DNA of 64,000 nt from Bacteroidota bacterium (GTDB lineage Bacteria; Bacteroidota; Bacteroidia; Bacteroidales; JAAUTT01): NCBI GenBank assembly GCA_030706405.1, contig JAUZOO010000003.1, positions 1 to 64,000 of the forward strand, read 5' to 3'. Below, in pieces: positions 59,178 through 64,000 of this stretch. The notes under the pieces were generated by a model. That model was not told where the DNA came from and ran no database searches. It saw nothing but the letters and a program-made list of their open reading frames with translations. The position numbers and the translations under genes are program-made. Position 1 is the first letter of the stretch; every line of letters begins with the position of its first letter.

Positions 59178-62111
59178 TTGAACACCCAAAAGCTGAAATC
59201 GGCTGTATCGTCAAAAGAAAAACCATCGGATCTCACTACCGATCAGTTTCCCATAGTTTGCATTGGCGCATCGGCCGGCGGACTGGAAGCATTGGAACAA
59301 TTTTTAGGCAATGTGCCTGAAAACAGTGGCATGGCATATATTGTCATCCAACACCTGGATCCTACCCAAAAAGGAATGTTACCCGAATTGCTTCAGCGGA
59401 TTTCCAAAATGACCGTTTATCAGGTAACAAACCGCATGGCGGTAAAACCCAACTGTGTGTATGTAATTCCGCCCAACAAGAGCATGACTATAATGAAAGG
59501 GGCGCTTTATTTGCATGAACCCATAGAAATAAGAGGACTACGCCTTCCGATAGATTTATTTTTACGCTCACTAGCCGACGACCGTCGCGAACTTGGTGTT
59601 GGTGTCATACTTTCGGGCATGGGCTCCGATGGTAGTGCCGGCGTACGAGAATTGAAAGATAAAAACGGCATAGTGATGGTTCAGGAACCCGGCACAGCAA
59701 GATTTGACAGCATGCCCCGCAATGCCATCGATTCGGTGCCCGTGGACATCGTAGCTCCAGCCAATGAGTTGCCAGCAAAACTCATCGACTTTCTTAAATA
59801 TATTTCCTCTGTCAAATCAGATGTGAATATAGAGTATAAGGACAATAGCACTCTGGGAAAAATTGTTAACCTCTTGCGAACCCATACCGGTAATGATTTT
59901 TCGTTATATAAAAAAAACACCCTGTATCGCCGAATCGAAAGGCGCATGGGCATCCACAAAATAGATAAGATATCTTCGTACGTCAGTTTTTTGCAGGATA
60001 ATCCCAAGGAAGTGGATATTCTCTTTAAAGAACTATTGATTGGCGTAACTAATTTTTTTCGTGATGCCAACGTATGGGAAAAGTTGAAAGACTCGGTTAT
60101 CCCATCAATTATTGCCAGCCATCCAGAGGGTTCAATATTAAGGGCTTGGGTATCGGGTTGCTCTACCGGCGAAGAGGCTTATTCCTTAGCTATGGTATAT
60201 AAGGAAGTGCTTGAAAAATTTAACCCGCACAGAAGTATATCCTTACAAATATTTGCTACAGACCTCGACAATGAAGCCATTGAGACAGCCAGAAAAGGCA
60301 TATTTCCAGCCAATATTGTTGCCGATGTGTCTCCCAATCGACTGAGCCGGTTTTTTAATGTTATCGAAGGTGGCTATCGCATCAATTCTGAAATCAGGGA
60401 GATGATTGTGTTTGCCCCACATAACCTTATCGCGCATCCGCCTTTTACCAAAATCGACATTCTTACGTGCCGCAATTTGCTAATCTATATGGATACCGAA
60501 TTGCAAAAGAAAATACTGGGACTATTTTGTTATAGTCTGAATCCTGAAGGAATTATCGTGCTTGGAAGTGCCGAAACACTTGGAAAACAGAGTAACCTTT
60601 TCACGCCGATAGATACCAAATTGAAAATATACAAACGCTCTGGCACTACCTTGACACCTGAATTATTTGATTTCCCATCTTCATTTTCCCGAAGCAAACC
60701 TACCAATATTGAAAAAAAAATACCAGTTCAATCAATTATGAATATTCAAACACTTGCCGATCAACTTTTGTTACAGCATTTTTCACCTCCCGGTGTTTTA
60801 GTCAATGAAAATGGCGATATCATTTATATCAGCGGACGCACGGGGAAATATTTGGAACCGGCAGTGGGTAAAGCAAATATGAATATTTTTGCCATGTTAC
60901 GCGAAGGTTTGCGCAATGAATTCCCGGTAGCTTTCCGCAAGGCCATCATGAAAAAAGAAGCCGTAGTTTTGCACAATATTAAAGTGGGAACAAACGATGC
61001 TTTTCAAACCGTAAACGTTAATATTCAATGGATTGAAAAACCGGAACCATTAAGAGGCATGGTCATGGTTATTTTTTCGGATGTGCAGGAAAATCCGGAA
61101 ATAAAGCTTCGGGCAAAATATGGAAAGAAAACGCTCAACAACATCAAGCAATCGGAGTTGGAATTAGAGTTGCAACGCACACGTGAAGAGGTACAAAACA
61201 CGCTCGAAAAAATGCAAACTTCGCAAGAAGAACTAAAATCGACGAACGAGGAATTACAATCTGCCAATGAAGAGCTTCAGTCAACCAATGAAGAACTTAC
61301 AACTTCAAAAGAAGAAATGCAAAGCCTTAACGAAGAGCTTCAAACCGTAAACGCTGAATTGCAATCAAAGGTGGATGAGTTTTCGCGGGTGAACAATGAT
61401 ATGAAAAACCTGCTCAACAGCACCGATATTGCTACGTTGTTTCTCGACAAGGAATTGAATATCCGTCGCTATACCAATCAGGCAACCAAGATTTTCAAAC
61501 TCATAAAAAGCGATATAGGCCGGCCCTTTACCGACCTTGTTACCGACCTTATTTACCCCGAATTAGCTGCCGATGCTCTCGAAGTATTACGCACGCTCAT
61601 ATTTATTCAAAAACAGATCCCGGCCAAAGACGGACGGTGGTTTTCCATTCGCATTATGCCCTACCGCACTTTTGACGACAGAATAGACGGTTTGGTTATC
61701 ACATTTATCAACACCTCCGATATTAAACAGTTGGAAGTAAAATTAAACGAAACAGAACAAATGCATCGTTTGCTTTTAAATTCAACTCCCAATATAATTG
61801 TCAAATTATCGTCCGATTGGAAGATACAAGAGTTTAATCCCGAAGCTGAAAAGTTTTTCGGCAAAGAGCATAAAGACGTTGTCAATCAGAATTATATTAA
61901 GTTATTCATTCCTGAGCCGGTACAAAAAAAGACGGAAAAAGAAATGGATAAGCTACTGAACGAAGCTACGGATGGTAAGCTCAAAATGCAGGTGTTAACA
62001 GCCGAAGGTAATGCACCGGTTATTGAATGGTCTGTACATCTGCTGCAAAACAATTTAAAAATACCAACAGGAATGATCATTATCACTAAAAACAGCCTCA
62101 GCCATGAGTAA
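59178..62111 (+). CDS. CheB-CheR-PAS fusion signalling protein
   Basis: 977 residues. The start is a TTG at 59178; no ATG lies nearby. CheB methylesterase (about 25-210) has its catalytic set: IGASAGGLEALE with Ser32, VIQHLDP with His, and SGMGSDGSAG with Asp. CheR methyltransferase follows (about 225-495): LRAWVSGCSTGEEAYSLAM for SAM binding, IFATDLDNEAIE and CRNLLIYMD. A long coiled coil of EEL-Q-S repeats (about 657-735) and two PAS-type domains (about 745-860 and 865-970) end the protein. There is no receiver and no kinase domain, and no methyl-accepting chemoreceptor is present in this window. Confidence 0.93.
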   Translation: MNTQKLKSAVSSKEKPSDLTTDQFPIVCIGASAGGLEALEQFLGNVPENSGMAYIVIQHLDPTQKGMLPELLQRISKMTVYQVTNRMAVKPNCVYVIPPNKSMTIMKGALYLHEPIEIRGLRLPIDLFLRSLADDRRELGVGVILSGMGSDGSAGVRELKDKNGIVMVQEPGTARFDSMPRNAIDSVPVDIVAPANELPAKLIDFLKYISSVKSDVNIEYKDNSTLGKIVNLLRTHTGNDFSLYKKNTLYRRIERRMGIHKIDKISSYVSFLQDNPKEVDILFKELLIGVTNFFRDANVWEKLKDSVIPSIIASHPEGSILRAWVSGCSTGEEAYSLAMVYKEVLEKFNPHRSISLQIFATDLDNEAIETARKGIFPANIVADVSPNRLSRFFNVIEGGYRINSEIREMIVFAPHNLIAHPPFTKIDILTCRNLLIYMDTELQKKILGLFCYSLNPEGIIVLGSAETLGKQSNLFTPIDTKLKIYKRSGTTLTPELFDFPSSFSRSKPTNIEKKIPVQSIMNIQTLADQLLLQHFSPPGVLVNENGDIIYISGRTGKYLEPAVGKANMNIFAMLREGLRNEFPVAFRKAIMKKEAVVLHNIKVGTNDAFQTVNVNIQWIEKPEPLRGMVMVIFSDVQENPEIKLRAKYGKKTLNNIKQSELELELQRTREEVQNTLEKMQTSQEELKSTNEELQSANEELQSTNEELTTSKEEMQSLNEELQTVNAELQSKVDEFSRVNNDMKNLLNSTDIATLFLDKELNIRRYTNQATKIFKLIKSDIGRPFTDLVTDLIYPELAADALEVLRTLIFIQKQIPAKDGRWFSIRIMPYRTFDDRIDGLVITFINTSDIKQLEVKLNETEQMHRLLLNSTPNIIVKLSSDWKIQEFNPEAEKFFGKEHKDVVNQNYIKLFIPEPVQKKTEKEMDKLLNEATDGKLKMQVLTAEGNAPVIEWSVHLLQNNLKIPTGMIIITKNSLSHE

Positions 62112-62667
62112 CGAAAATCAAAATTTTACAGATGCTCAGATACTGCGCATGAATGCCGAAAAAAAACTCGCCGAGAAGAAAAGGAAAACGGCTGCTCCGG
62201 TAACGGAAACTGATGTAAAAAAACTCCTGCACGAATTACAAGTGCATCAAATAGAGCTAGAAATGCAAAATGAAGAGTTGCGACAAGCAAATGAAACAGC
62301 CGAAGCTGCTCTTAAAAAGTACACGATGTTGTACGATTTTTCGCCAATGGGCTATTTTACCCTCGATTCAGAAGGCAATATCTGCGACCTTAATTTCACC
62401 GGTGCCGAGATGCTGGGTGACAGACGACTTAGTTTGATTAACAGCAACTTTAAACTATTCGTCTCCGAAGATTCACTGCCCGTATTTAATCAGTTTTTAA
62501 ATGAAGTTTATAAGGGTAATTCAAAGGAATCATGCGAAGTGAAGCTTGCTTATGATATTAATTTTTTCCGCTTGGTTTATATGGAAGGCATCGTTACCGG
62601 CGATGACCGGAAATGTCTTATGTCAGTAGTTGATATTTCAAACTTTCAAAAGCAACACAATCCTTAA
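62104..62667 (+). CDS. PAS-domain protein, coupled to the CheB-CheR-PAS gene
   Basis: 187 residues. It starts 8 bp inside the end of the fusion gene (ATGAGTAA overlap). An N-terminal coiled coil (about 10-75: AEKKLAEKKRK, LHELQVHQIELEMQNEEL) leads to one PAS domain (about 75-185: FSPMGYFTLDSEGNICDLNF, LSLINSNFKLFVSEDSLPVF). It has no output domain. The coiled coil may join it to the coiled coil of the upstream protein. Confidence 0.88.
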   Translation: MSNENQNFTDAQILRMNAEKKLAEKKRKTAAPVTETDVKKLLHELQVHQIELEMQNEELRQANETAEAALKKYTMLYDFSPMGYFTLDSEGNICDLNFTGAEMLGDRRLSLINSNFKLFVSEDSLPVFNQFLNEVYKGNSKESCEVKLAYDINFFRLVYMEGIVTGDDRKCLMSVVDISNFQKQHNP

Positions 62668-62790
62668 ATATCAGTTCATTATCATTTCTAAACTATATTA
62701 AGTCATAATATAATCGGGGTTAATTATAAAAATTGTAAATTGCATAGATAGCTTAAAAACGAATGTTATAGGGTTTACTAAAAAAACAGC

Positions 62791-63360
62791 ATGAAGCTCT
62801 ATATCAAAAATATGATAAGTAATCGCTGCAAAATAGTTGTTAAATCGGAGCTTGAAAAACTTGGATTACATTATACAACAATGGAGTCGGGCGAAGTTGA
62901 ACTTTTGGAAAACGTTTCCGCTGAGCTACAGGACCGGTTAAATTTCAGACTAAAAAAACTGGGGTTCTCTCTTCTAAACGATAAGAAGAGCATACTAATT
63001 GAAAAAATTAAAATAATCATTATTGAGCTAGTCTTTTCACAAATAAAACTTAAAACAAACTTTTCCGATTATTTAAGTGCTAAGCTAGATTACGATTATA
63101 CCTATTTAGCCAATCTTTTTTCAGAGAATCAGCACACTACTATTGAACAGTTTTATCTCAACATCAAAATTGAAAGGGTTAAGGAACTACTCATTTTTGA
63201 CGAGCTCAATCTCACCGAAATAGCTTACAAACTACATTACAGCAGTGTGGCACACCTGTCTACCCAATTTAAAAAAATGACCGGCTTAACGCCAACTCAG
63301 TATAAGTTGCTCATACATAAACGGCGCAATCCAAATGAAAAAATAAGTGAATCTTATTAG
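62791..63360 (+). CDS. HMA-like / AraC-type HTH fusion regulator, paralogue without CxxC
   Basis: 189 residues, closely similar to the protein at 55586: KLYIKNMISNRCKIVVKSEL, then IKIERVKELLIFDELNLTEI, YKLHYSSVAHLSTQFKKMTG, LTPTQY. The first Cys of the CxxC is replaced (SNRC), so only one Cys is left in the HMA-like unit. It follows the PAS protein by 123 bp. The pair suggests duplication and loss of the metal/redox site in one copy. Confidence 0.8.
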   Translation: MKLYIKNMISNRCKIVVKSELEKLGLHYTTMESGEVELLENVSAELQDRLNFRLKKLGFSLLNDKKSILIEKIKIIIIELVFSQIKLKTNFSDYLSAKLDYDYTYLANLFSENQHTTIEQFYLNIKIERVKELLIFDELNLTEIAYKLHYSSVAHLSTQFKKMTGLTPTQYKLLIHKRRNPNEKISESY

Positions 63361-63451
63361 GTTCATATTTTGGTGTAGTAAAGTGTCCATAAATTTTTCA
63401 AAGTCGAAAGGTATTCTGAACGAATGACAGCAATCCTAATGCTGCACAAAA

Positions 63452-63491
63452 ATGTATGAATGATGTAATTCTTTTCAAAAATTCTGTAACA
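63452..63491 (+). promoter_or_regulatory. Shared stress-type upstream motif, copy B (superoxide dismutase)
   Basis: Starts ATGTATGAATGATGTAAT, with AATTCTGTAA at motif positions 29-38. It lies about 110-150 bp before the dismutase start codon. Confidence 0.6.
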
Positions 63492-63585
63492 CGAATGCGG
63501 TTACAGGTGCTTAACTTAACTTACTTTTTTCGGCTTATTGATAAAGCCTGCATAGTTTGATATATCCGAAAACTTACAAAAAAAC

Positions 63586-63592
63586 AAGGAGG
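63586..63592 (+). promoter_or_regulatory. Strong Shine-Dalgarno of the superoxide dismutase gene
   Basis: AAGGAGG, 7 nt before the ATG at 63600. Most starts in this window lack such a site. Confidence 0.65.
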
Positions 63593-63599
63593 ACAAACA

Positions 63600-64000
63600 A
63601 TGAGAAACTTTAAATTAGTTAAGACGTTAATTATCATTTGCTTTTATGGTTTACAATGCACTTTTACCGGACAGGCTCAAGAACCTTTAAAAGATCAAAT
63701 GAAAAGGATTCCAACAAACAAATTTGAATTTAAGCCATTGCCCTATTCTTACGATGCCCTTGAACCTTACGTCGATAAGCTTACCGTAGAAATCCATTAC
63801 AGCAAACACCATAAAGCAGCTTATGACAATTTCATGAATGCTATTAAAGGTACCGAGATGGAATCATTGGATATCATTGATATTTTCCGGAATATAAGCA
63901 AATATCCTATGGCTGTCAGAAACAATGGTGGAGGTTATTTCAATCATGCATTTTATTGGGAAAACATGAAGGCCAATGGAGGAGGGCTTCCAACTGGCAA
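63600..64000 (+). CDS. Secreted Fe/Mn superoxide dismutase, N-terminal part (cut by window end)
   Basis: 133 codons, still open at the window end. An N-terminal signal peptide (about 1-26: KLVKTLIIICFYGLQCTFTG, ending GQAQ) precedes the Fe/Mn SOD fold: LPYSYDALEPYVDKLTVEIH, YSKHHKAAYDNFMNAI with the first metal His and its partner, and GGGYFNHAFYWENM with the second metal His. The last two ligands lie outside the window. It is unusual in being exported, so it would remove superoxide in the periplasm. It lies downstream of the HMA-AraC paralogue and shares its upstream motif with the sigma factor gene. Confidence 0.92.
   Translation, partial: MRNFKLVKTLIIICFYGLQCTFTGQAQEPLKDQMKRIPTNKFEFKPLPYSYDALEPYVDKLTVEIHYSKHHKAAYDNFMNAIKGTEMESLDIIDIFRNISKYPMAVRNNGGGYFNHAFYWENMKANGGGLPTG

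Larger units (their letters stand above)
63361..63599 (+). other. Upstream region of the superoxide dismutase gene
   Basis: 239 bp between the regulator and the dismutase. It contains copy B of the shared motif and an unusually strong Shine-Dalgarno (AAGGAGG). No coding sequence is seen. Confidence 0.6.

Noticed and set aside
1-64000. CRISPR arrays, rRNA and tRNA genes
   Set aside because: No regularly spaced repeats and no conserved rRNA or tRNA sequences were recognised by reading. A covariance-model scan was not possible here.

Overview
The window looks like a chromosomal stretch of a Bacteroidota (Bacteroidetes) bacterium. The signs are AT-rich intergenic DNA, a hybrid two-component regulator beside a long glycan-degradation operon, an ECF sigma factor with weak Shine-Dalgarno signals, Bacteroides-type mobilization genes, and a split hipA locus. 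I cannot name the genus. No rRNA, tRNA or CRISPR array was recognised.

Layout. 1-7.3 kb is a patchwork: an IS1595-type transposase broken by TGA codons, two amidohydrolases with an AraC-type regulator, the 3' end of a group II intron abutting the 3' end of a DUF1016 (YhcG-type) gene, a DUF2293 gene, repeated hairpins and an internally deleted alpha-fucosidase remnant. 7.4-30.9 kb is one minus-strand run of 13 tightly spaced genes for debranching plant glycans: four GH43, two GH51, two GH29, GH2, GH115, a CE6-like and a CE1-like esterase, plus a frameshifted SDR. Nearly all carry Sec signal peptides without a lipobox, so a periplasmic, side-chain-removing role on glucuronoarabinoxylan-like material is likely. 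There is no susC/susD pair and no recognisable endo-xylanase here. A 1282-residue hybrid two-component system (31.2-35.1 kb) sits upstream and is the probable activator.

35.1-40.1 kb is mobile and decayed: an IS5-family transposase pseudogene fused to a second DUF1016 remnant, a hipB-hipS-hipT-like toxin-antitoxin locus with three operators spaced exactly 40 bp apart, and a mobilization module whose relaxase has lost its catalytic HUH segment and whose ATPase is truncated and frameshifted. The two DUF1016 remnants share a 65-bp direct repeat bracketing 30.5 kb that contains the whole glycan cluster and its regulator.

40.2-49.6 kb is a probable six-gene efflux operon: RND adaptor, an RND pump fused to its TolC-like outer-membrane factor, a beta-barrel protein, a DUF2147-like protein, a LytS-like kinase and a LytTR regulator, then a GNAT acetyltransferase upstream. 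A 46-bp element ahead of the adaptor contains direct repeats 21 bp apart, the geometry expected of a LytTR site, and a diverged copy lies about 0.95 kb away.

50.7-64 kb is plus-strand and stress/sensory in character: GT4 glycosyltransferase plus GH100-like enzyme, ECF sigma factor, CsbD-like protein, PEMT/ICMT-like membrane methyltransferase, lmo0937-like small membrane protein, UspA, PPK2, a CheB-CheR-PAS fusion, a PAS protein, a histidine kinase, two paralogous regulators that fuse an HMA-like N-terminus to an AraC-type HTH, and a secreted Fe/Mn superoxide dismutase cut by the window end. A 38-bp motif with fixed internal spacing precedes the sigma factor, the lmo0937-like gene and the superoxide dismutase, suggesting a small shared regulon. 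This motif and the HMA-AraC/CheBR-PAS locus are the best candidates for undescribed biology.
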